A DNA stretch of 12,951 nt, taken from an uncultured Eubacterium sp. GTDB taxonomy: Bacteria > Bacillota > Clostridia > Lachnospirales > Lachnospiraceae. This document shows positions 1-7,188 of the stretch, in pieces. Below the pieces are notes generated by a model. That model searched no databases. It worked only from the letters and a program-made list of their open reading frames with translations, and was not told the origin of the DNA. Position numbers and translations under genes: made by a program. How positions within the stretch are numbered: the stretch's first letter is position 1; every line of letters starts with the position of its first letter. The stretch is from assembly GCA_905236295.1 (NCBI GenBank), contig CAJOQF010000227.1:1-12951 (forward strand). Direction: 5' to 3'.

Positions 1-561
1 CATCATAATAAACAGAATCCAAAACCTCGCATTTAGCAGGAAGTTATAAATCTTTAGCAGAATCCCCTCGCCGTAATACTCCTTTATAATATCACTCAAG
101 CCGCCGGCATAGATTACCAGAAGCATCATGACCGCCGTTATGGCGATAAAGACCAGCACGAAAAACATTGATTTGAATCTGACCACAAACCAGTTTCTCG
201 TCTCGATAAAATCGTTGATCTTATTCAATGAATTAACTATACAGTGAATACCCTTTGCCGCAGCCCAAAACGCAACTACAGCCGAAAGGGATATGACCGC
301 GACGGGTTTATTGTAAAATTCGTTGATGAGATGCAGTATCGAGTCCGAAATCTGCACAGGCATGATCTCATTTATTACATTTAGTACCATCTCGTCGGTA
401 ATTATCGTATAACGCAAAAAAGAGCCGAGCAGAATCACGAACGGGATTGCCGACATAAACATGAAATAACATATTTGTCCGGCGTAAGCCGGAACACCAT
501 CATCAACATTTGACTTTCGAAGGAAAGCCGTAACTATATATTTAAAATTAACATTGCGCAT
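1..561 (-). CDS. YihY/BrkB-family inner membrane protein, partial (C-terminus off the left edge)
   Basis: The minus-strand frame is open from an ATG at 561 to the window edge, giving the N-terminal 187 residues with no stop. The start is preceded by a G-rich stretch (GGGGGT, about 571-576) at a plausible ribosome-binding distance. Hydrophobic segments lie near residues 30-49, 86-103, 131-152 and 176 onward. The order AYAGQICYFMFMSAIPF (residues 25-41), then AFWAAAKGIHCIVNSLNKI (about 97-115) is the pattern of the YihY/BrkB family (UPF0761), integral membrane proteins formerly misnamed ribonuclease BN. Family members are usually around 280-300 residues with about six membrane segments, so roughly the last third is missing. 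The molecular function of the family is poorly known. The gene is downstream of pckA on the same strand, 202 bp away, so it probably has its own leader or promoter. Confidence 0.8.
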   Translation of the reverse strand, partial: MRNVNFKYIVTAFLRKSNVDDGVPAYAGQICYFMFMSAIPFVILLGSFLRYTIITDEMVLNVINEIMPVQISDSILHLINEFYNKPVAVISLSAVVAFWAAAKGIHCIVNSLNKINDFIETRNWFVVRFKSMFFVLVFIAITAVMMLLVIYAGGLSDIIKEYYGEGILLKIYNFLLNARFWILFIMM

Positions 562-602
562 ATGCTTAAAGCACCCCCGGTGATGCCGTCATTCGTAATT
601 TT

Positions 603-697
603 GACGCCTAGCGAAAGCCAGGTGTGGTCTCGCATCGCTTCGTCTGTCTTCCGCTGATATAAGTGCGGCCTGACATATTAAACGAGATATAGAGACC
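603..697. other. Intergenic region with several potential RNA stems (possible leader or small RNA)
   Basis: Three complementary arm pairs can be read. Stem A pairs 604-612 with 617-625 around the loop GAAA (613-616) on the plus strand and contains one mismatch. Stem B pairs CCGC (651-654) with GCGG (665-668), extended after a small internal loop by TGTC (645-648) with GACA (672-675). An enclosing pair joins GGTCTC (626-631) to GAGACC (692-697). On the minus strand this would be the 5' leader of the YihY-like gene that starts at 561. I could not match it to a riboswitch or RNA family. The strand is undecided: the plus strand gives a GNRA-type loop, while the minus strand has the gene it could regulate. 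Short stems also arise by chance, so confidence is low. Confidence 0.25.
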
Positions 698-740
698 TCA
701 TTAAGAAAATGTAGGTTCAAAATATACGAACTTGTCGAAC

Positions 741-762
741 ACCCCAGGGGTTTGCATTTTTT
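741..762. terminator. Weak hairpin after pckA, doubtful terminator
   Basis: ACCC (741-744 region) can pair with GGGT across a three-base loop just beyond the pckA stop. The T-run (757-762) follows the hairpin on the plus strand, not on the minus strand where pckA is read. As a pckA terminator it is therefore poorly formed, and no other intrinsic terminator for pckA is evident in the gap. Confidence 0.2.
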
Positions 763-763
763 A

Positions 764-2443
764 TTAAAGTGAATTTGCTTCGTCTACAACCTTCTTGATC
801 GCGTCAGCTGCGTCCTGCGGAAGCTTATTGTATCCGCCGATCGCCTCGTCGAGCGATGTGACATAGTTCAATCTATCCTGCATTCTTGCCTTGAGCTGTT
901 TTAAGTAGTCTGCGTCCTTGAGATCCGGTACAAATCCTTCCCACTCGAAAATCTCGATGTCGGAGAACGGTCCCCACTGCTTGAAGTCAGCTTTCTTCTC
1001 TACTATGGACTCAAGTATACCGAGAGTGTCGGAAGGCTTAACCTTCTTGCCCATGAAATCTCCGGTGTTAATGATGTAGCAGTCTACGTTCTTCTCTTCA
1101 ACAAGCTTCTTGAACTTCTCGTAGTCGTTTACAAGAGGATATGTTCTGAACGGATTTGCGTAAGGCTCCACTACAAGTGCGTTCGGATCAACTCCCTCTT
1201 TGAGTCTCTCTGCGGATGATCTCTTTGTTGCAAGTGTAGCACCCATAACAGATGCAAGTGAAGAACCTTTGAGCTTAACAACCGGCGGGATCGTCGGATC
1301 CTTCATGATCCAGAATATAGCGTTTACCGGTGAATCAAGCTTGTCAACTCTGTTCGGTGACCAAAGCTTTGACTTGATCGCACGACCGTTTCCGTTTCTT
1401 ACATCCTCTGTCACGAGAACTACCTTTCCGTCCTCGTCGAGAGTAGCCGAACAGTTCTGCGCTGTAAGGAGGTATTTGTTGTCCTCGCAGTCACAAGGAT
1501 AATCGGCTGTCTTGTCAAAATATGTAGGCTCAAGTGCTATAGACGAGCATGTCTGTGAGTTGATAACAAAAGCGTCATCATGAAGCACTTTGATAGAAGG
1601 ATACTTTCCACCGTGCTTTGCATGTGTGAGTGTGGACTTTCCTGAACCCGAAAGACCAAACACAGCAGCTACGTACTTGGATCCGTCATCAAGAGTGTAC
1701 TCTTTTTGTCCGCCGTGGCATGATGCATAACCGTTTCTGTTGGCGATAGCCCATGCGATAGTAAGTGTGCCCTTCTTGTGCTCTCCGAAATATCTCATAC
1801 CCAGGATAGCTGCGCAGTTTTGCTCTGTATTGAAATAGCAAAGGCAGTTAGGATCAGAAACATCTGTCTGGTCTGTGCCTGTCCACTGCGGATCTGAGAT
1901 GATGTAGATATCCGGCTCGTTGTCGTAGCGCTTTGACTCCTTGTACATCTTCACATACTGATCTGACATGTACTGGAAGTTGAGCATCCACGAATAAAGT
2001 ATGTTCTCCTCTCCTTCCGGAATAAGAAGGTGAGCTTTTACCATAAACTCAGGATCGAGGCCGATGAAAACCTCTGCGTGGTACATGATCTTCCATCTGG
2101 TATCATATACGGCATCCATGAGGATTTTATCTAATTTGTCTGTGTCAGTCCCCGGCTGTCCAGTGATACGTCTTGCCGGAGCATAACGTCCGGTGATAGA
2201 TCCGTCATTAAAGAGAAGTACCTTTGCATCCGGCTCGAGACCGAACTCCTCGCCTCTGTAAACCGGCATATTCGTAACGATAGTACCCGGTGACTCTTTT
2301 GCGAGTTCATAAGCTTCTCTCAATGTATTAACCTTTACAACATTGTTTCCGTAGAAAGCCGCCTCAATGATGGAGCGTGTTTTCTGGAAACCGACCTTTC
2401 CCGGTCCTATGTCACTTCTTTTGTAGCCTGCAACTGTCGACAT
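764..2443 (-). CDS. pckA: Phosphoenolpyruvate carboxykinase (ATP-type), divergent member
   Basis: 559 residues. The product should interconvert oxaloacetate + ATP and PEP + CO2 + ADP in the cytoplasm. Depending on growth this serves gluconeogenesis or, in many anaerobes, CO2-fixing fermentation to C4 acids. The P-loop reads GLSGSGKST (residues 263-271; the common form is GLSGTGKTT), followed by the metal-binding kinase-2 site HDD (288-290), an EDVRNGNGR segment in place of the usual ENTR motif, and a C-terminal YIINTGDFMGKK stretch equivalent to the family's LVNTGW region. GEHKKG and SCHGG (about 220-245) correspond to the Lys/His substrate and Mn region. It is slightly longer than E. coli PckA (540) and quite divergent, but the motif order is intact. 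Start ATG 2443 is fixed by the strong site TAAGGAGGAC at 2451-2460. It appears to be a single-gene unit. Confidence 0.88.
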   Translation of the reverse strand: MSTVAGYKRSDIGPGKVGFQKTRSIIEAAFYGNNVVKVNTLREAYELAKESPGTIVTNMPVYRGEEFGLEPDAKVLLFNDGSITGRYAPARRITGQPGTDTDKLDKILMDAVYDTRWKIMYHAEVFIGLDPEFMVKAHLLIPEGEENILYSWMLNFQYMSDQYVKMYKESKRYDNEPDIYIISDPQWTGTDQTDVSDPNCLCYFNTEQNCAAILGMRYFGEHKKGTLTIAWAIANRNGYASCHGGQKEYTLDDGSKYVAAVFGLSGSGKSTLTHAKHGGKYPSIKVLHDDAFVINSQTCSSIALEPTYFDKTADYPCDCEDNKYLLTAQNCSATLDEDGKVVLVTEDVRNGNGRAIKSKLWSPNRVDKLDSPVNAIFWIMKDPTIPPVVKLKGSSLASVMGATLATKRSSAERLKEGVDPNALVVEPYANPFRTYPLVNDYEKFKKLVEEKNVDCYIINTGDFMGKKVKPSDTLGILESIVEKKADFKQWGPFSDIEIFEWEGFVPDLKDADYLKQLKARMQDRLNYVTSLDEAIGGYNKLPQDAADAIKKVVDEANSL

Positions 2444-2510
2444 AAAAAGTGTCCTCCTTAATGATTGATTAACTTTATAATAATATACTTTTCGAAAAAA
2501 ATCCAGTATT

Positions 2511-2540
2511 ATTATAGACAGTATTAGTCGAGTATCTTAA
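2511..2540 (-). promoter_or_regulatory. Candidate promoter for pckA
   Basis: Read on the minus strand, TTAAGA (2535-2540) is separated by 18 bases from a perfect TATAAT (2511-2516). The -35 matches consensus at only four of six positions and lies in the last codons of the upstream kinase gene. Transcription would start near 2504, giving a leader of about 60 nt. Immediately downstream is an AT-rich imperfect inverted repeat (AATAATATACT at 2479-2489 with AGTATTATT at 2505-2513) that could be an operator or simply AT-rich sequence. Confidence 0.35.
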
Positions 2541-4104
2541 GCGGCGTTTTTGCTATCGGAAGGGCAAACCAGAACGTGGAGCCCTTGCCCGGAATGCTGT
2601 CCACTCCGTATTTGGCGCCGTGAAGTTCCAGGATGTTTTTTACGATCGAAAGTCCGAGTCCCGTGCCCATCACCGCTCTCTTGTGAGTCTTGTCGACTTT
2701 GTAATATCTGTCCCAGACAAGGGCAATATCCTCTTTTGAGATACCCTCGCCCGTGTCGGTAACCTCTATCCTTACATGCTCCGCAAACACTTTTTGTCTG
2801 ACTATGACGGTTTTATCCTCTCCGGTATAGTTGATCGCGTTGTTTACGAGATTGTAGATCACCTGATATATCTTAAACTCGTCCGCCTCTACAAAGACCT
2901 CATCTTTGTACTCAAATCTGATAGTGTATCCATCCTGCTCTTTGAGCTTATTGTATCTGCCCATGACAGCGCCGATACTGTCTGTGAGATTGTAGATGCT
3001 TTTTTCGAGCTTCATGACTCCCGCCTGAAGTTTCGATGTGTCGAGCATATCGTTTACAAGATTTGTAAGCCTCGTTGCCTCATCAATGACAACCTGCACA
3101 TTCTCCGGCGTGTTTTCCCCGGGAAGATCGCGCATGATCTCGGCGTAGGCTGTGATCATGGTAAGAGGAGTCCTCAGGTCATGCGAGACATTCGCAATAA
3201 GCTCTCTCCTTAGATTCTCCGTCTTTGAAAGCTCTGATGCGGCGAAATTCAAAGTTTCGGAGAGCTCATCTATCTCCCTGTAATCACCGCCGTCAAAATG
3301 GACATCGAAGTTGCCTTTTCCGAACTCTTTGGCAGTGTCGTTAGTCCTTATGATGGATCTCGATACAAGTTTTGAGACCACGGTTGCGATTATAAGCGCC
3401 ATTGTGATCATTATTATCGAAATCCAGACAAGCTGGATCCTAATGGTATTTACAGTGGCGTCCACCGGAGACAGCTGTGAATTGACAACCAACAGGTATT
3501 CCCCGGAATCGGTGTTTACTATCTGCAGATACAAAACCGACTTGATCATATTGATCTTGCCCCTTGGATCTGTCGGTTGCCCTGAACCCTCTTCGTGTTG
3601 AGAAGAATCTCCTTCCTGCGTAAGGTTTTTATCCATCCCCGGCATCTTATCCATGATGCCGTATTCACTCTCTAAATTTTTGATGAAATCAGTGTTCTTT
3701 TCAAGTGAAACTTCCACTCTACCACCGTTTTCTCTGGCAAGCTCCACAAATTCCCCGATCACGTTCACCGGAAGGTCGCTTAAGTTTGCGCCAAAGAGAT
3801 ATGTCGCGCCGTAAACCGCATCATATGACATATCAAAAACGGCAATGGCAATGTTGTATTCCGATGCAAGTGCGTCAATGCTACTGCCCAGATTCTCGTT
3901 TTTCTCAACCACAAGTTCGGACAGACTGTCCAATGCCTTGTTTGCTTCATTTGCCTTGATCGCCCTGTAGAACTTTTCAAGATACACAACCTGAAACAAC
4001 CACAGCAAAACTATAAGGGCAATGGCAAATAGCAAAAAATACATAAAGATTTTTACTCTTATCCGCTTTTTCTTATTAATCGCCCGTCTCAAATCTGTAG
4101 CCAA
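2524..4104 (-). CDS. Membrane sensor histidine kinase (partner of the OmpR-type regulator)
   Basis: Up to 526 residues. Order: a basic N-terminus (KKKRIRVK), TM1 about 19-42, an extracytoplasmic sensor region about 43-221 with no family I recognise and a Gln/Glu/Ser-rich stretch near 162-178, TM2 about 222-246, HAMP about 245-297, HisKA with the phospho-His in NVSHDLRTPLT (H308), and HATPase_c with N box NLVNNAINYT (418-427), G1 DTGEGI (450-455) and G2 GTGLGLSI (480-487). All catalytic motifs are present, so an active kinase is expected. The regulator lies just upstream with overlapping reading frames. The start is uncertain: the frame opens with TTG at 4104, but AGAGGAG directly abuts it (no spacer). 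TTG at 4092 (12-nt spacing) or ATG at 4044, right at TM1, are alternatives; 4104 is the outer limit. The signal sensed cannot be told. Confidence 0.93.
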   Translation of the reverse strand: MATDLRRAINKKKRIRVKIFMYFLLFAIALIVLLWLFQVVYLEKFYRAIKANEANKALDSLSELVVEKNENLGSSIDALASEYNIAIAVFDMSYDAVYGATYLFGANLSDLPVNVIGEFVELARENGGRVEVSLEKNTDFIKNLESEYGIMDKMPGMDKNLTQEGDSSQHEEGSGQPTDPRGKINMIKSVLYLQIVNTDSGEYLLVVNSQLSPVDATVNTIRIQLVWISIIMITMALIIATVVSKLVSRSIIRTNDTAKEFGKGNFDVHFDGGDYREIDELSETLNFAASELSKTENLRRELIANVSHDLRTPLTMITAYAEIMRDLPGENTPENVQVVIDEATRLTNLVNDMLDTSKLQAGVMKLEKSIYNLTDSIGAVMGRYNKLKEQDGYTIRFEYKDEVFVEADEFKIYQVIYNLVNNAINYTGEDKTVIVRQKVFAEHVRIEVTDTGEGISKEDIALVWDRYYKVDKTHKRAVMGTGLGLSIVKNILELHGAKYGVDSIPGKGSTFWFALPIAKTPLKILD

Positions 4105-4756
4105 CTCCTCTCAAGGTAACAAGAAACTTTCTGTACTCACCAAGTGAACTTCTAAGAAGCTTTACATGAGTATCCAATGTTCTGTCATCACCATAGTAGT
4201 CATATCCCCATACCTCGGTTATGAGTTTCTCCCTCTCAAGGGCGATATCCTTGTTCTTGACAAGATAGAACAAGAGATCGTACTCCTTCGGCGACATATC
4301 CACACGCTTTCCGTCGACCGTGACCGTACGCCCGGTAAAGTCAACCACGAGTCCCTCGGCGGTAAATACATCCCTCTCCTTCGACTCCTGTTTTGCGGCA
4401 TTTCGGTTCAACACAGCCCTTATCCTCATCATCAGTTCTTTTGGAGAGAACGGTTTTACAACATAATCGTCTATGCCAAGCTCAAATCCGTGGATCTTGT
4501 CATACTCCTCTCCCCTTGCCGAAAGCATGATGACCGGCGTATCTTTTATCTTTTTAATCTCTCTCACAGCTGAAAAGCCATCGAGTTCAGGCATCATAAC
4601 ATCCATGATGATAAGGTCAAAGTCCTCCGACTTTGCCACCCGTATGGCTTCCATCCCGTCCTTGGCTTCGGCGACTTCATACCCCTCAAAGTCACCGTAT
4701 TTTTTAATGATCTCCCTTATCTTTTCTTCGTCGTCAACCACAAGTAATTTTTCCAA
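4076..4756 (-). CDS. OmpR/PhoB-family response regulator
   Basis: 226 residues. The receiver domain (about 1-120) has the acidic pair D8/D9, phospho-acceptor D52 in IIMDVMMPELDG, the Ser of MLSA (S79) and K101 in VVKPFS. The C-terminal winged-helix domain (about 130-226) has MSPKEYDLLFYLVKN, DDRTLDTHVKLLR and the closing LRGVGYRFE typical of Trans_reg_C. It should bind DNA as a dimer after phosphorylation by the kinase encoded next. The start is TTG at 4756, chosen because AAGGAG (4765-4770) sits 8 bases upstream and the receiver begins at once with EKLLVVDDE. It lies 30 bp after the EAL gene stop, and the kinase frame begins before its own stop, which suggests one mRNA and translational coupling. 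Targets are not visible; self-regulation of the operon is possible but not shown. Confidence 0.95.
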   Translation of the reverse strand: MEKLLVVDDEEKIREIIKKYGDFEGYEVAEAKDGMEAIRVAKSEDFDLIIMDVMMPELDGFSAVREIKKIKDTPVIMLSARGEEYDKIHGFELGIDDYVVKPFSPKELMMRIRAVLNRNAAKQESKERDVFTAEGLVVDFTGRTVTVDGKRVDMSPKEYDLLFYLVKNKDIALEREKLITEVWGYDYYGDDRTLDTHVKLLRSSLGEYRKFLVTLRGVGYRFETGD

Positions 4757-4786
4757 TTGTCAATCTCCTTTACTGCTGTGCATTTG

Positions 4787-6652
4787 TCAGATCATTCTGC
4801 TTTCTATCATCTCCACGAATTCATTCCTCGGGAGCGGTCGTGAGAAGTAAAATCCCTGAATATATTTTATCCCCAGATCAACCATAGTGTCGTACTGTTC
4901 TTTGTTTTCAACACCTTCAGCAACTGTGATTATGCCCATCCGCAAAACCATCGCGACAACACTCTCCATCACATGCCTTGCCTTGCGGCTCTTAAAGTAC
5001 GCCTGGGTGAAAGTATAGTCAAATTTGACTATGTCGACTCCCTGCTCGACATTATAGTCCATATTCATTCTGCCCGATCCGAAATCATCTGTGGTAAAAT
5101 GTATTCCCTTTGCCGAGAGACGTTTTGTGCGTTTTGAATTCTCCTGTTCAAAAGCCTTGCCCGGATAATCAGTCAGTTCAATGTTGATCACTCCCGAAGG
5201 AATACCATAGAGATTTACAAAATCAAGAAGCGTCTCCGAGAGGATATCCTGTCCTGACTCCACAGCCGACAGATTGATGTCTATACATTTGATACCCAGT
5301 CTTTTGGTCTCGCCGGATGATACAAGCTCGCAAACCTGTCTGAATATCTCCTCCGCAAGAGTAATAAGGAGACCGTTCTTTTCAGCTATCGGGACAAAAA
5401 CCTCAGGCGCTATTATCGCTCCATCGTCATCCTTCATGCGGACAAGCGCTTCCGCAACGGAAAATGTTTTTGTTTCGACGCTGTACAAAGGTTGATAGTA
5501 AAGCTCAACCTGCCTCTCCTCTATGTCTTCGACAATAGCCCTGCTGACATCACCGTTCGAACGAACGACCTCGATGTCCTCTTTGGTGATAGTCGCTATC
5601 ACTTTGTCTCCCATGATACTTCGGACATATCGATTGACTTTGAAATACTCCTCCGCATCCTCAAACTCATTTGAATCCGGCGCTATCACATAGGAAAAAC
5701 TTACCGCATGCCCCACTTTTTCATAGAGACCGTCTTTTAGCTTCACCATAGCCTCATTCAGCTGATCGACATTCCTGAATATGATGGTAAAATCATCATC
5801 CGAGCGTCTGAATACATAAGATCCTCTAAGCTTTGCAAGATAATTTCCGACCGTAATAAGGATCTCGCTTCGTCTCGTCTCATCGATATCGAACTTTTCC
5901 ATGTACATATAAAGTGATGCAAACGAAGTCTTTGTTGCAAACTTCTCGTGCACATAATGTATAAGTGAATTTGCCGAAAAGCGTCCCGTCAAACGGTCTA
6001 CACTCTCCCTCGGATTTTCAAGTTCCGCATATAGAATAGTCATTCCGAACGCGCCCGAAAATCCGACCAGCAAAAGCCACGGGAAGAAAAACTGTATTAT
6101 AGCGCAGAGAAGCCAGCCCGATTGCCAGATAAGAATTGCCATTTTTCGTCTCTGAGAAGTCTTTTTGCCGATAAACAACACGCCGAAAATAGTCGAAAGG
6201 AAGAAAAAGATACAGACTATGTATGTGGCCAATGTCGAAGGGCCAAACGAATACACTGTCCTTCCTTCCATGTAGTAGTCTATCGGAAGTAAAAACGCTA
6301 GAACAAGACCCACAACATAGATAACGGCATTTAAGTATTTTATTACACGGTGTTTTCCCTGCACAAAGAACTCAAAGGCAGCGTATAAAAATCCGAAGAA
6401 AGCTTCAGATATCAATGACAGCAGATAGACCTTGCAGAAGAACTGCGCCGCCATTGCCGGAATCAAGCCACTGTTTGCAGCTGCGATCATGACAATGGAG
6501 AAGATATCAAAAAACAGGGCGAATATACACGCGATCAGAATGCGCATATAGAATACACGTCCCTTGGTATCCAAGAATTTGTCTTTAACCATTAAAATAA
6601 CTAAAACCGCAAGCATTGCAAGCCCGCAGGCCTGTAATTCTATATTCAACAT
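4787..6652 (-). CDS. Multi-TM protein with degenerate GGDEF and EAL domains (probable c-di-GMP phosphodiesterase)
   Basis: 621 residues. About seven hydrophobic segments occupy residues 8-208, followed by a GGDEF-like domain (about 216-355) and an EAL domain (about 365-618). The GGDEF signature is replaced by RRSDDDF (282-288), so cyclase activity is unlikely. The EAL domain keeps the catalytic set: EALVR (E401), IDINLS (N460), IELT (E492), DDFGSG (D522/D523), VKFD (K543), AEGVE (E579) and IQGFYFSRP (Q599). The loop-6 glutamate of the usual TE pair is Asp here (LTDY, D495), a conservative change. The expected reaction is c-di-GMP to pGpG at the membrane, with the TM domain or degenerate GGDEF as sensory input. 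ATG 6652 has AGGAG 8-9 bases upstream. It is the first gene of a likely operon with the response regulator and kinase, and divergent from the CheY/CheX genes. Confidence 0.92.
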   Translation of the reverse strand: MLNIELQACGLAMLAVLVILMVKDKFLDTKGRVFYMRILIACIFALFFDIFSIVMIAAANSGLIPAMAAQFFCKVYLLSLISEAFFGFLYAAFEFFVQGKHRVIKYLNAVIYVVGLVLAFLLPIDYYMEGRTVYSFGPSTLATYIVCIFFFLSTIFGVLFIGKKTSQRRKMAILIWQSGWLLCAIIQFFFPWLLLVGFSGAFGMTILYAELENPRESVDRLTGRFSANSLIHYVHEKFATKTSFASLYMYMEKFDIDETRRSEILITVGNYLAKLRGSYVFRRSDDDFTIIFRNVDQLNEAMVKLKDGLYEKVGHAVSFSYVIAPDSNEFEDAEEYFKVNRYVRSIMGDKVIATITKEDIEVVRSNGDVSRAIVEDIEERQVELYYQPLYSVETKTFSVAEALVRMKDDDGAIIAPEVFVPIAEKNGLLITLAEEIFRQVCELVSSGETKRLGIKCIDINLSAVESGQDILSETLLDFVNLYGIPSGVINIELTDYPGKAFEQENSKRTKRLSAKGIHFTTDDFGSGRMNMDYNVEQGVDIVKFDYTFTQAYFKSRKARHVMESVVAMVLRMGIITVAEGVENKEQYDTMVDLGIKYIQGFYFSRPLPRNEFVEMIESRMI

Positions 6653-6686
6653 CAGCTAAACTCCTGTTCATAATTATTTTGCGCTT

Positions 6687-6715
6687 ACTATAACATTTTT
6701 ATCAAAAAATAACAA
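6687..6715 (-). promoter_or_regulatory. Candidate promoter for the EAL-regulator-kinase operon
   Basis: On the minus strand, TTGTTA (6710-6715) is followed by a 17-base spacer and TATAGT (6687-6692). These match the housekeeping -35 and -10 consensus at four and five of six positions with ideal spacing. The start point would be near 6680, leaving a short leader before ATG 6652. Confidence 0.5.
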
Positions 6716-6738
6716 CCGAATTACCTCTTTTTTGGTTG
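6713..6738. promoter_or_regulatory. Inverted repeat between two divergent promoters, possible operator
   Basis: CAACCGAA (6713-6720) faces the inverse of CAACCAAA (6731-6738), seven of eight bases in common. The repeat sits exactly between and partly over the two predicted -35 boxes of the divergent transcripts. This placement suits a shared regulator, but the arms are short and one is in an A/T run, so it may be chance. Confidence 0.25.
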
Positions 6739-6759
6739 CAGTTTCAGCCGTAGTATAAT
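6732..6759 (+). promoter_or_regulatory. Candidate promoter for the CheY-like/CheX-like operon
   Basis: A perfect TATAAT lies at 6754-6759, with a weak -35 (TTGGTT, 6732-6737) 16 bases upstream. Transcription from near 6766 would give a leader of about 45 nt before ATG 6811, which supports 6811 over the earlier ATG at 6781 as the translation start. Confidence 0.45.
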
Positions 6760-6810
6760 AAAATAAAGAAAATATATTTTATGTTATTTCAAGGGAAAAG
6801 GGTAAAGAGA

Positions 6811-7185
6811 ATGAAGAGAGAAGAATTAAAAATAATTATAGCAGATGACTCTGCACTTACCAGGAAACAGCTTTATGATATGCTCACCGAGATCGGATGC
6901 AAGAACATTCGTCAGGCATCAAACGGTAACGAAGCATTTGAAGCCTACAAAGAAGAAAAAGCAGACCTTGTCATACTTGATATCATCATGCCCGAATGCG
7001 ACGGCATCTCAGCTATCAAAGCCATAAAAGAATACGATAACGACGCAACGATCGTTATGTGCTCTACCATCGGTACCCAGTTAAAGCTCAAAGAAGCCAT
7101 AAACGCCGGTGCCAAAGACTTCATCCAGAAGCCGGCCAGGATGGATCAGCTTCAGTATGTTATTTCCAAAATAGCGGAGGATTAA
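6811..7185 (+). CDS. Single-domain CheY-like response regulator
   Basis: 124 residues, one receiver domain and no output domain. D12/D13 form the acidic pocket, D57 in VILDIIMPECDG is the phospho-acceptor, S85 in VMCST fills the Thr/Ser position and K107 lies in IQKP. These make it a competent phospho-receiver of the CheY type. The frame extends up to an ATG at 6781, but I take ATG 6811 because the purine-rich GGGTAAAGAGA lies directly before it and the family fold begins at once with KREELKIIIADDS. The next gene, a CheX-like protein, starts 3 bp after its stop, so the two are co-transcribed, and the CheX domain is the expected phosphatase for this receiver. The kinase that phosphorylates it and its output target are not in the window. 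Confidence 0.9.
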   Translation: MKREELKIIIADDSALTRKQLYDMLTEIGCKNIRQASNGNEAFEAYKEEKADLVILDIIMPECDGISAIKAIKEYDNDATIVMCSTIGTQLKLKEAINAGAKDFIQKPARMDQLQYVISKIAED

Positions 7186-7188
7186 TAT

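Noticed and set aside
595..630. GACGCC...GCGAAAGCC as part of a c-di-GMP-I riboswitch
   Set aside because: Only a few bases resemble the GACGCAAAGCC element; the second helix and receptor are not present. It was tempting because of the EAL gene, but that lies kilobases away.
562..657. Short plus-strand frame (31 codons from ATG 562) in the intergenic gap
   Set aside because: No ribosome binding site, no promoter, and the stretch is better explained as leader with stems.
640..680. Resemblance to the SRP RNA domain IV (GUCAGG...GGAAG) on the minus strand
   Set aside because: The GGAA tetraloop context and AGCAG side of the internal loop are missing and the loop is ten bases, so it does not meet the SRP signature.
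6745..6760. GCCGTAGT as a sigma-28 (flagellar) -10 element upstream of the CheY-like gene
   Set aside because: Only GCCG matches and there is no TAAA -35 at the needed distance; the overlapping TATAAT fits a housekeeping promoter.
6781..6810. Earlier ATG at 6781 as the start of the CheY-like gene
   Set aside because: It has no ribosome binding site and lies close to the predicted transcription start. ATG 6811 has a purine-rich site and matches the family's N-terminus.
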